This document shows positions 23,252 to 32,800 of a stretch of 64,000 bases of DNA, piece after piece. The translations under genes and the position numbers were made by a program. The DNA is taken from positions 496,001-560,000 of the forward strand of contig JANATG010000008.1 in the NCBI GenBank assembly GCA_029449235.1, given 5' to 3'. The notes beneath the pieces are model-generated. The model ran no database searches, had not been told where the DNA came from, and worked only from the letters and a program-made list of their open reading frames with translations. The DNA comes from Linnemannia schmuckeri. Its lineage: Eukaryota > Mortierellomycota > Mortierellomycetes > Mortierellales > Mortierellaceae. How positions within the stretch are numbered: position 1 is the stretch's first letter; each line of letters begins with the position of its first letter.

Positions 23252-24375
23252 ATGAACCACTTACTCCACCTCAAGCACCAGGACCGTATTGGATGGATCG
23301 GCCTGGGAGAGATGGGTTACAACATGGCCAACAACCTCCAGAGGTACCTTGCTTCGCTCCATTTGAAGCTGACCGTCTGGAACCGAACCCCCGCCAAGAG
23401 TCAAAAGATTCACCGCCACGGTGCCCATGTTGCCAAAAATCTCGAGGAGCTCGTCGCCACCAGCAACATCGTAGGCATCCCATCTATCTTTTTCATGGGG
23501 GCATGGTAAACAAGACTGGGAGATAATGAAACGTGAAAAAAAGTTGACACTCGCTCTTTTTTTTGTCCCATGCGATATAGATTTTCACGTCGTTGTCGAA
23601 TGATGCGGCCGTTGAGGAGATTTACGCACAACTGATCGGCTATGCAGAGCAAGTCGAGCACTCGATCATCTTTGTCGAGACCTCGACCATCTACCCTACT
23701 CTGGCAACCCAACTCTCACAAAAGATCCTCTCCCTCCCCCAGAAGCACTCCTACCTCCAGTGCCCCGTCTTTGGACGCCCTCCTGTCGCCAAGGCCGCCA
23801 AGCTGATCTGGGTCACCAGCGGAGGGGACGAGAAAATCATCAAAAAGATGTGCCTCTACTTCACCACCATGTCCAAATCAATCATCCACCTCAAGACCCC
23901 CGATGTCGCCAAGGCCTGCAGTTTTAAGCTCGTTGGAAACTTTTTTGTCGTCGGTTCGATGGAAGTTCTAGCCGAGGGATTGACATTGGCGGAGAAGTCC
24001 GGTGTCCATCAGGAGGATGTGTTGAAGTTTATCGAGGCATTCTTTCCGGCACCCGCATGGCTCGAGTATAGTCGCAAGATGGTCGATGGACATGTTTCGG
24101 GCAAGGATTCAGGCTTTTCGGTGGATTTGGGGCTGAAGGATGTTGGGCATATGAGACAGTTGGCCAAGGAGAAGGATGCTTCGTTACCGACTGCTGATCT
24201 TGCGTATAGCCATTTGAAGAGCGTGCAGGATAAGGGGTTGGGTGCCCAGGACTGGACTAGTTTGATTAACCCTCTCCGCACTGCGTCCAAGTTGCCTTCT
24301 ATGACTGGTGTTGCCCCCGTTATTGAGCATGAGGAGAGACATGCTGCCGTTGCCACTGCTGTCCGCGAAGAGTAG
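23252..24375 (+). CDS. 3-hydroxyisobutyrate dehydrogenase-like / 6PGDH-fold NAD(P) oxidoreductase
   Basis: Two exons, 23252-23470 and 23581-24375, join to 1014 nt (337 aa). The N-terminal Rossmann motif is IGWIGLGEMGYNMANNLQ (GxGxxG). It is followed by LTVWNRTPAKSQ, whose Asn-Arg-Thr after the second strand favours NADP. The spliced region reads IIFTSLSNDAAVEEIYAQ. After FVETSTIYPTLA the usual substrate-binding APVSGG-like motif is replaced by QCPVFGRPPVAKAAKLIW. The catalytic Lys is likely in CSFKLVGNFFVVGSMEVLAE, and the C-terminal helical domain has DSGFSVDLGLKDVGHMRQLA. This matches the beta-hydroxyacid dehydrogenase superfamily, of the fungal GLYR1/NAD-binding type. There is no mitochondrial presequence, so it is probably cytosolic. 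The substrate is not predictable. The start was chosen at the first ATG after the TATA box. Confidence 0.86.
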
Positions 24376-26000
24376 GACAGTATCAGCATTCTTCACTCGT
24401 CTTGACAACCGCTTTCATGCTCTTTGTCCTTCACTCTTTTACTCTCTCACACTCTTTTATACTTTTATACTAGTGCTTTCGGCAATGCAGAAACAAATAC
24501 GAATAGATACCCCACTCATCCTCAACACCTTCGTTGCTACTATTGCTTGACCTTGTTAGACTGATACGTTTGTTTTCGTTTTCCTTTCTTAAACTCTTGT
24601 CAACCTTTCATGAAAAGTGCGTAAGCATTGTATTCCTGTGTGTGAGCGTGTTTTTTAGTTTGCCATAATGTCCCTCGTCTTTCCGGTTTCCCCACACTTC
24701 TTTCCCCGCAAACATGTGTGCAAACAAAAAAACAAAGGTTCATTGTTAGCCTTAAAAGCTTGACAGTGGGAGAATAAAAACCATCCTAGCAGACTAAACT
24801 GCATTGTGTCCGTTAACGCGCTATCAAATCTCGCGTTTCTCTTCCCTCCCTCCTTCCTACCTCCTTTTCCCTCCCCCATTGCCCTCCCTCTCCTCCCACA
24901 AAAATGACCGTGTGACACCTTTGCATTTCCATGAAAAAAAGAAGGTTTAAGAACCCTGTACAAACAGGAGCGGGGAGTAAATTTCATACATGCGGCGAAG
25001 CATCCCTCAATTTTTGTCCCCCTCATCCGGAAAAATATTAGCTAACAATCGTATGAACGAATAAAACTCTCCTCTTACCTCTTTTCTTGAAGGGTCTGAG
25101 AAGGAAGGAAGGTTGGCTCGTTGTGTTGTTGGTTATCGTTTTCGTTCGTGCTTTAGCAGTTTTGAAAGAAAAAGGGGTTGTACTCTAGTACACGAAACAT
25201 GCCGAAGCATGTATTCTATCGGCGATAGCCAAATCGATAGCCAAGTCTGTCTTTTTTGTTTTTTGGTAGGACAGTACGAGGTTATACTTGACTTTTAGGT
25301 ACCTACGCTTGAAAAAAAGGCCTAGATTTCGTTCCCACATATTAGTTTAGCATGAGAGATAGATATAAGGCGCGTGACAGACTATTTGTTTTTTTTTGTT
25401 GGTGAACAGGCTGTGTATATGCTTCTACAACTGATACTGTGTTCTAGGCATGTTTTTTTTTCAAGGGCCCGGCGAAAGAATCAAAGGACAACTGAAGGTG
25501 TTTGTGATGTTAAAAGCCACCTGTGTGAACAAAAAACGAGAAAAAAATCAATTCAGAGACCTCTTGGCTCTTAGTCATTTCAAATGGCCCACAGGCTTTA
25601 CCAAAAAGACGACAAGAGCTGTGGGTTATGGTAGCAGTTGTTGATGAATTCGAGACAGTTGCTAATTGCCATTTACCCAGTTCTACACCATCTCGAATTG
25701 GCAAATTATCCTTCAAATGAAGACAATAATGAAGACACCCAGAATGGGAAGATAAATTGCGTGAGTGAGGAGGGAATTAGGGACAGTTACACGGGTCCCA
25801 TGAAAAAAACGTGTCAAAAAAGGGAGTATTATCCACATAGAAAACAAAAAAGAGCGAGGGAGAGAAAGACAGGGTGCGAGAGAAGGAGGGAAGAAAAAAG
25901 TGGATCGGAGAAGGAACGCATAGCGTAGGCGAATCATAATTGAGGGCTGTTTTTTGTGTCTATGTCGGACTATAGATCCCTGCACCACCCCTGACCTGTA

Positions 26001-26012
26001 CCCCTGCAGGGG
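26001..26012. repeat. 12-bp perfect palindrome CCCCTGCAGGGG
   Basis: A perfect palindrome is followed at once by another CAGGGG half (to about 26018), in an otherwise AT-rich spacer. It could be a protein-binding site or a GC-cluster remnant. Confidence 0.6.
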
Positions 26013-26305
26013 CAGGGGAACGGTTGATGTATAAGGAAGGTCTCTCGTCCAGGAGTACGTTGGGCTCTTCACTGATTGGCTAGATGAAAAACGAAGAAGA
26101 TTTTTGGAGGAAAATGATGTTAATCTAATTCGATTTTTCATTTCTGATAATTGAAGGCGCATCAAAAATAATTACTTTTCAGAACTGTGTGTCCAGCTGG
26201 AAGGACAGAACAAACAGGTCGAGGGCTACCTTACTAATTGTGCTGAGTTGGCGAAAACTGTGAAGGTTGAAAGAAGCGGGAAAATCATGAAAGGAGAAGA
26301 AGGAG

Positions 26306-26325
26306 CGGGGGCACAGCCCCCTGCT
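26306..26325. repeat. GC-rich hairpin GGGGGC-ACA-GCCCCC
   Basis: A 6-bp GGGGGC/GCCCCC stem with a 3-nt loop stands isolated in the intergenic spacer 340 bp upstream of the secreted-protein gene. The function is unknown. Confidence 0.55.
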
Positions 26326-26506
26326 CACAATGGTTCTATGCAGGGCCCTCCCTCATCTCTTGCTCTCAATCTCATCACTTTTGCTCTTTTTGCTACCATG
26401 ATAGGATGTAATACAGTTGCTGTCAATTAAGTACTTTTTCTTTTGCAAACAAAAGGGCTAGTTCCCTACTTTCTATGTTCAAAGACAGACAAGACAAAAA
26501 AAGTTG

Positions 26507-26515
26507 TATAAAAGG
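26507..26515 (+). promoter_or_regulatory. TATA box of the DPBB secreted-protein gene
   Basis: TATAAAAGG lies 141 bp upstream of the ATG at 26648 and is followed by a CT-rich leader. This is a strong core promoter, in keeping with abundant or regulated expression of a secreted protein. Confidence 0.6.
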
Positions 26516-26647
26516 TGGCCAACCCCTCCTCCAAAAAGTGTCCATCATCCTCTCTTGCACAGCAAAGCAGCTCAAGTACCTTTCCACTCCTCTCTACTTC
26601 ACTCTCTCTCCTTTCTATCTTTCCTACATATACCTTTTCTTTCCACC

Positions 26648-27499
26648 ATGACTGTTATGTACAAGTTCGTCCTCCTCGCCTCGGTCGCCCTTGCCGTCGC
26701 AGCCGCCCCCATCCGCACCCCCGTTCGCCACTCGACTGCCGTCGACCTCAACATTGCCAACTTTGCCAAGGCCTCTGCTTCCTCCTCTAGCTCCTTCGTC
26801 ACCCGCGCCGATGAGGACGACAATTCCAATGAGGATGGTTCCTCCTCCGGCAACGACAACGAGAACGATTCCTCCTCCGGCAACGACAACAAGGACGATT
26901 CCTCCTCCGGCAACGACAACAAGGACGATTCCTCCTCCGGCAACGACAACTCGAGCGATGATAGCCTTAGCGGCGACAACTCGAGCGAGGACAACTCTGA
27001 TTCCTCTGCTCCCACCCCCACTAAGGGCAGCAACGACGACTACTCTGACTCACCCGCTCGCCCTACTCCCACTAAGGGCGGCAACGACGACGACAACGAC
27101 GACGACAACGACGATGACAGCTCAGACGCCCCTGCTCCCTCTCCCACCGAGGGCGCCAAGGACGACGACAACAACGACGATTCTGTTGATTCCTCGCCTA
27201 GCGGCGGTGAATTCTCTGGCAGGGCTACTTGGTTCACTGACTCCACCGGCTCGTGCGATATTTCCTTCGACACCAACGACATGATTGTCGCCATGAACGA
27301 GGCCCAGATGGGCGGCACCTCCCAATGCGGCAAGTCTGTCAAGATCTCGTACGGAGGCAAGACCGCCACCGCCAAGGTTGTCGACACCTGCCCCTCCCAG
27401 TTCTGCTCCTCGGGTTCCTTGGACCTCTCCCAAGCCGTCTTCAAGAAGTTGGCGCCCCTCGATGTTGGTGAAATTAACATCAAGTGGGAGTTTGCTTAA
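26648..27499 (+). CDS. Secreted acidic-repeat protein with C-terminal double-psi beta-barrel (RlpA/expansin-like)
   Basis: This is a single exon of 283 aa. I chose the ATG at 26648, the first one after the TATA box and leader; it opens a clear signal peptide (MYKFVLLASVALAVAAA within residues 4-20). Residues 55-190 are an acidic Ser/Asp/Asn linker with four 10-residue repeats of DSSSGNDNKD type and runs of Asp, probably disordered and O-glycosylated. The C-terminal 90 residues form a double-psi beta-barrel. It has GRATWFTDSTGSCD, GGTSQCGKSVKISYGGKTAT, VVDTCPSQFC (the DxCP motif, with two likely disulfides) and SLDLSQAVFKKLAPLDVG. This matches the fungal riboflavin-aldehyde-forming-enzyme/barwin-like secreted family. 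It is likely cell-wall or extracellular. No carbohydrate-binding module is present, and enzyme activity is unproven. Confidence 0.87.
   Translation: MTVMYKFVLLASVALAVAAAPIRTPVRHSTAVDLNIANFAKASASSSSSFVTRADEDDNSNEDGSSSGNDNENDSSSGNDNKDDSSSGNDNKDDSSSGNDNSSDDSLSGDNSSEDNSDSSAPTPTKGSNDDYSDSPARPTPTKGGNDDDNDDDNDDDSSDAPAPSPTEGAKDDDNNDDSVDSSPSGGEFSGRATWFTDSTGSCDISFDTNDMIVAMNEAQMGGTSQCGKSVKISYGGKTATAKVVDTCPSQFCSSGSLDLSQAVFKKLAPLDVGEINIKWEFA
26837..26956 (+). repeat. Four 30-bp tandem repeats inside the DPBB gene
   Basis: In-frame units start at 26837, 26867, 26897 and 26927. The second and third are identical; the first and last differ only at their ends. Each unit encodes ten residues, (D/G)SSSGNDN plus two variable residues. 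Such repeats often vary in copy number between strains. Confidence 0.9.
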
Positions 27500-27990
27500 A
27501 TCCTAGGAGCGTGAGCCGATTTCCAGTTTCATGGCAGCTTCTATTTTTTTTATATCCTTTTGTAGAATATCTGTATCTTCATTTTTTTTTTTGACCCTTT
27601 TTACCACTCGACCTGAACATAGATACTCACTCCTCTCATTTCAACATCACCATCACCACTGCACATAACACGCACTTTCATTCTTGAGATGCTTTTCTTT
27701 ATTCATCGAATAAAACAAAAACGATTCGCATTTATGTTGTTTGTTTCCTACTGAGCTAGTTCTGCAATTCACAAAAAGCGTATCTACATTTTTTTTCGTT
27801 GCCATTCAGTTTATGAATATGGTGAAGAAAAGAGTCTAACCATCTTTGTTTTTTGGTCTAGAATATCATGGAGAAGAATACTGAAAGGATAAAGAAGAGG
27901 AAGCTAGTTGGTGTTTTACAATGGAAAGAAGCTAAGAAAACAAGATGGAGAGGGAGCGTATCACTCTGACCAAAGAAGAGGAGGGGGAAC
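27500..27990. other. Convergent 3' intergenic region
   Basis: 491 bp between the stops of the DPBB gene (plus) and the HMG-box gene (minus). It is AT-rich with several T runs. Nothing beyond 3' UTR was recognised. Confidence 0.65.
27709..27714 (+). terminator. Polyadenylation signal AATAAA of the DPBB gene
   Basis: AATAAA lies 210 nt after the stop codon at 27499, in an AT-rich 3' region. Confidence 0.4.
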
Positions 27991-29886
27991 TCAAACAAAG
28001 GACTTGTAGGTGACAGGACTTGGATTTGCAATCTGTGACGCGGTGACGGCAGTAGCAGCGGTAGGCTTCGCGTTCTTTTGCTCCAAGTCAAGGAGAGTTA
28101 TACTTGAAGTCCCAGACGCTGTCGTCGTGGCGGTCTTAGAGACGGCGATGGGATCAAGTGCAAGGTCTGCAAACAAGAAGGGCTGTGGGAGGTGAGTCTG
28201 CTGCTCATTCAAAGAGTACAAGCTGCTATAGCTTGATGAGCAAGAGGATAGGACCGGGGAGATGGACATGTTTTGATCAACCATCATTGAGGCCGCAAAA
28301 CCGGCAGCAGCATGGTTTAGCGGCATCATTTGGCTGTGGTAGTTTTGCAGGTGATAATGATGACGATGGTGCTGCTGCTTGGCGGAAGGAATCGGAATGT
28401 TCATTGAGGCACGGAATTCGGGCGAGACTGGCGTTGGTAGGTTTGCACCATAAATGGCTTCAGGGTTCGACCAGGCAAAGGTAGGAACTGCAGCTTCAAC
28501 GCCCCACTGGTATGAGGCTGGAGCACAATCGTCATCACCACTAACGGCGGCGGTGGCACCATCACCAGAAATCGGCAAGGGAGTCCCGACGATCAAGGGA
28601 CTCTTATGTGGCCAGTTCATGGCAAAAGTGGCAGGCCGGCCGGGGTCTTGGAGGGCGAAGTAGTCAAAAGCTGGCAGGTTGACCTGCTGAGCCATCTCTT
28701 GGCTGAGAGGCAAAGGTGATGACTGAGACTGGCCATGGAAGCTTGAAGGGGTCATGGCGGACATTGCAAACTGGCTCGGTGTTGCAGGCGTGGGAGGGGT
28801 CCACTGCCAGTTAGTTGGGACGACGGGGTCAAAAAGCAACGAGCTAGCTGGCAACCCTGGTGACGACAAGGACGACGAGCTCGTGACACCTTGGGACTGA
28901 GGCAAGAGATGAGGAAGGCCAAAGTTGAGCGATGGAAAGGTGTCAAGCTCAAAGGGCTCAGGAGCGGCGTGACAATAAGAAGCGTCGCGCACGGTTGATG
29001 TGGAGGGCCTTGGGCGCAAATGTGCGACCGCGTGTCGAGGCTTGGATCTCTGAGCACCAGACTGACTGGACTTGCTGTAATGAAAGCGATAGTCCTCGAT
29101 GTCATCTAGTCGAGCTAAGTGAGTCGAAGCTTGAGGATTATTTTTTGTAATGGTTATGGTACAGGGGAAGGCGCTTTGTTGGGAGACGCCGTTTCCTGGA
29201 GAGTGATGCAGCGATGGCATGGCAGGATGTGACGATATCGATTGGGGCGAAGGAGAAGGAGAGGGAGGAACAGGAGCTAAAGTCGATAGGGACGAAGGCT
29301 TGTAAGTGCGAGGCTTTGGAGAATCCGACGTGGCTTTCATTCCGGCACTGACAGCGGCGCGGATGGTCTTTGCCCTCCTTCCGGTGCCCCGCTTGGCAGG
29401 CGTGAATTTGTAATCGGGGTACTTGAGGGCATGCTCCTTTTCTGCGGCCTTGGCCAGCTTGGCGTAGTAGGCTTTCCGCTCTGGAGGCTCTTTAGCCCAT
29501 TGTTCACCCAGAATCTTGGAGAGCTCTGCGGCGGTGATCTTTGAATAATTTGCCGAATGCTCTCTTCGGTAAATGATGAACGAATTTGGGGGCCGAGGCA
29601 CCTTCTTGATGCTGGTGTCGAGGATGATAGCGGGAGAATGGGATGAGCCATAGGTGGGTGGCTCGATCGTCTCGAGCTTGATGGAGTGAAGGTATGGGTC
29701 TGTTGATTCTGGGTAGTAGACATGGGTTAGCTTGGGAGATGGTGCAAGGGGTAGACTTGAGGCGGATGAGCCGAGTGTTGCGATTTCGAGAGATGAATAG
29801 GTTGAATTTGTTGCTGCGGAGGCGAGGGAGGATGAGTTGAACTTGGCTGTGTTGAGCGTCATCCCTTGAAAGGCAAGGTGGGCCAT
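27991..29886 (-). CDS. MATA-type HMG-box transcription factor
   Basis: This is a single-exon gene of 631 aa. I chose the ATG at 29886 (MAHLAFQGM), because the frame upstream opens without an ATG. The HMG box lies at about 96-165: KKVPRPPNSFIIYRREHSAN, AELSKILGEQWAKEPPERKA and YYAKLAKAAEKEHALKYPDY. It is followed by a basic tail, FTPAKRGTGRRAKTIR. The N-shaped PRPPNSFIIYR start and KYPDYKF end fit the MATA/Ste11/Rfg1 class of sequence-specific HMG factors, which control mating or morphology. The other 460 residues are Ser/Pro/Gln-rich without a known domain. It is not flanked by the triose-phosphate-transporter and RNA-helicase genes that mark the Mucoromycotina sex locus, so mating-type identity is not supported. 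The lack of introns is unlike most conserved genes nearby. Confidence 0.88.
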   Translation of the reverse strand: MAHLAFQGMTLNTAKFNSSSLASAATNSTYSSLEIATLGSSASSLPLAPSPKLTHVYYPESTDPYLHSIKLETIEPPTYGSSHSPAIILDTSIKKVPRPPNSFIIYRREHSANYSKITAAELSKILGEQWAKEPPERKAYYAKLAKAAEKEHALKYPDYKFTPAKRGTGRRAKTIRAAVSAGMKATSDSPKPRTYKPSSLSTLAPVPPSPSPSPQSISSHPAMPSLHHSPGNGVSQQSAFPCTITITKNNPQASTHLARLDDIEDYRFHYSKSSQSGAQRSKPRHAVAHLRPRPSTSTVRDASYCHAAPEPFELDTFPSLNFGLPHLLPQSQGVTSSSSLSSPGLPASSLLFDPVVPTNWQWTPPTPATPSQFAMSAMTPSSFHGQSQSSPLPLSQEMAQQVNLPAFDYFALQDPGRPATFAMNWPHKSPLIVGTPLPISGDGATAAVSGDDDCAPASYQWGVEAAVPTFAWSNPEAIYGANLPTPVSPEFRASMNIPIPSAKQQHHRHHYHLQNYHSQMMPLNHAAAGFAASMMVDQNMSISPVLSSCSSSYSSLYSLNEQQTHLPQPFLFADLALDPIAVSKTATTTASGTSSITLLDLEQKNAKPTAATAVTASQIANPSPVTYKSFV

Positions 29887-32800
29887 TTTTTGAAGTGTGT
29901 TGTGGTGTGCGGGATGTAGAGAGAGGGAAACAATGGAGCTTTGTGCGTTGTGGAAGGGAGGAGGGAGAGAAGACCTTGTCGCTGGCTGGTCGGTGTAGGA
30001 GGGAAACAAGCAATGAGTGGACGTGAGTGGCGTTGTGGAGAAAAGGAGAGTGGGATGGTCGGTGAGTGTGAGGGAAGGTGAGGGAGTTATGGGAAGGTGA
30101 GGGAATAGGCAACAGGGAGGAACGGATGGATAGAGAATATGAACAAAAGAGCTGAGAGTGAAGCGAGCGTTGATACAAAGTTAAGGTATGTGAAAGTAGA
30201 TAATGAACAAGCCAAGACAAGAGATATAAGACACGAATGTAAGAAGAGAAGAGGCAATAAGTACAAAAAGAAGAGAGTGCGGCAAGGAATGCTGAAGTTG
30301 AAGGAGAATAACAAAGGGTTGAGCGGGTAAGAATTGAAAAAAGGGACTTTTGGTGGGGATTCACCATGGTTTTATAGTCATAGAACAATGTTGAAAAAAC
30401 ACAGAGAAGGAACGAGAGAGCAAGAGAAAAGAAGAGAGATTGAGAGGAAGTAAGAGAACAGCAACGACAGAGCCGCCTCCATGGGCGAGGGCATCTTGAT
30501 GCGTATGCATGAATAGAAATATGAATAGTTAATTAAAATACATAACTGAATATGAATCTATATTTTTTTTGCCGCCACAGCAGCGAAATCAGAAAACAGA
30601 CTGCATCAATGAAAAGAGGCACTTCTCAACTCAATCGTAACAGTTAAGTGAATCGTTTACTCATTCAAAATAGCGCATTGTTCGTTTGTTATACCAACAG
30701 TCAGATCCCCTTGTCGATGGCGAGATTTGAAAAGGGGAGAGGGAAAAAATATGGTGAGCCACGAGAGCACAAAACAGCAAAAAATAGCTGAACTGCAACA
30801 CGTTTAAGAGGGGAAAACAGAAGACGACCGTCGTGTCCTGTTGGTTGTCCCAGTCGGTTCACCTTTCTTACAACTCTCTTTTCTTTCTTCAAGTGAACAT
30901 TCATCCGAGTATGTTGCGCACACATAAGCAGAATCCGATAACGAAAACTCTACCGTTAGAAAAGAGACGGATAGAGCAGCATCGGATAAAGCAGAGAAGA
31001 ACAATGAAAGAGAGAAAAAGGACACGTCTTACTCGAACCCCGCCTATCGACATCCATACGCTTGCTTACGCCCTTTGCAAGTTGTTTTAGTTTCGCCTTC
31101 TTGATCCAACCGTTTTGCCACTTGGGGTTGAGCAAAGAACCATTCTATGTCATTTTTATTTTTATTCCAACGAAAAGGACGCGTCAAATATCGGGGAGAA
31201 TCGATCCTCATACGGACATTAGCCCTTGTCCCTTAACAAGAAAAAGAACAAGTATCTTCTTCTTGAAGATAGCTTTGTTTTTACAATGCATGATCCGAGC
31301 TTTAGCTTAGGGCAAATGAGCAAAGAATCAAACAGAACAAGACTATTCACACGCAGTGATCAGCTAAAAATTGTTCTTGGTCAATTTTCATTCGTTCTCT
31401 TGTTTCCTATGCTCTTTTTTTTCTATGCTCTAAACCACAAGGGTGAAAAAAGAAAACAGAACAAAGAAAATAGAAAACACAAAAATAAGAGTAGAAGAGG
31501 CGGAATTTTTTTTTACATACCCAAAGTGCCATGAGTGATAGGTCCATTGCAAACTACGAGAGAGAAGATAAGAAAAGAAAGGGAATAGGGATGGAGGATA
31601 GAGGATGGAGAGAGAATTTTCTCCAATCTACACCCCCTCTAGTTCGAAACGAATATTGAAATGCTCACGTTCCCCTTTCTCATTTCGACAATAAGTAAGT
31701 CAAGGGCAGTATTTTATATCTATTTCCAACGAATTGGTCCCGGAGAAAATATGTGTAGGGGTTGGATTCTCGGATCGTTAGCACTGGAGGCAAGCTGGAC
31801 ATTTCAGAGTGAGTACTTTTTGTAATTTTATTTCTGATCGCTGTGTATTTTCTTCCCCTGGCTCAAACGTCCTTGTGCTGTGCCATGCCTTACCTTTGGG
31901 GGCAAGGCATAAAGAGAATGGAATAAGAGAGAATATGCATCCTCCTTTTGTTTATTTGCTAACCCATCTTTTCGCCTCTAAGTTGATGGCCACTCCTTTC
32001 ACTAGTGTGGTGAGCACTTTTTTCGTCTTCTCCATTCCCTTAACTCTGCTCCAAGCGTCGATTATGTGTTTTTTTCCCTCCAAAAATAACGACGTACTCC
32101 TGCCCCTATTTCGGTCCTGAGAGCCACCCCTATATCGTCTATTAGTCCCTTAAAACCCGTTCCTGTATTGCCTGTATCCAGAGTCAAAGGGTTCATATCG
32201 AGCTTTATGGGGCTCCCAATACGGAGGCAATATTAAAAGGAGGCGCAGAATAAACAACGATAGAGAAGGCACGCGTAAAACGATTCCTGCATAAGCCAAC
32301 AAAAAAACGAAACTGATGGACTGGCTAACCAGTGAACATAACCAACGAAGGGAATCAACGAATGGACGAATGACAGTAGTGAAGGGAAAGGAAAAGGGGC
32401 ACAGCGAGTCGCGACGCGATAAAAATATCGTCATTATTTCATATCCTTGGGCTGCGAAGAGAAAACAGGGGTGTTTGTCTAGTGGAGTTCATCGTAACAA
32501 ATGAACAAAAGTTAGTGAAGGCTATCATTCATTTTTTCACGATACCCAAGGGATGTCGCGTTCAGAGGCCTTAAGGTCGCATGTCTTTTTTTTTTTCGCT
32601 TTTTGGGAGACAAAAAAAGCATTTGGCCCCTCTCGCCCTCTTCTTTCCTCCTCCACAAGTCCCTGAACGAATATATGTCCCTCTTTCTCCATCATACACA
32701 TGTTGCATGCTGCAGCGTGTCATTTGTTCGTTTTTTGTTACTGATGCTGTTATTGCGTTGCTATTTTATTGGCACCCTGCCTAACTTCCTTGATGCATAT

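Larger units (their letters stand above)
24376..26647. other. Intergenic region, no gene supported
   Basis: About 2.3 kb. The first 300 bp are the 3' flank of the oxidoreductase gene. A CT-rich tract lies at about 24839-24898. Two GC-rich inverted repeats stand at 26001-26012 and 26306-26325. The last 140 bp form the promoter of the next gene. Open frames of up to 150 codons here show no family features. Confidence 0.55.

Noticed and set aside
25713..26165. 150-codon minus-strand frame with a hydrophobic C-terminus
   Set aside because: No recognisable family, no upstream promoter signals and no splice partners. I consider it chance.
26691..27284. Thr/Pro-rich plus-strand frame inside the DPBB gene
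   Set aside because: It is the +1 shadow of the 30-bp acidic repeat; the in-frame protein has a signal peptide and a DPBB domain.
29887..30009. Upstream extension of the HMG-box frame to 30009
   Set aside because: The extension opens with TTG, not ATG; the first ATG in frame is at 29886.
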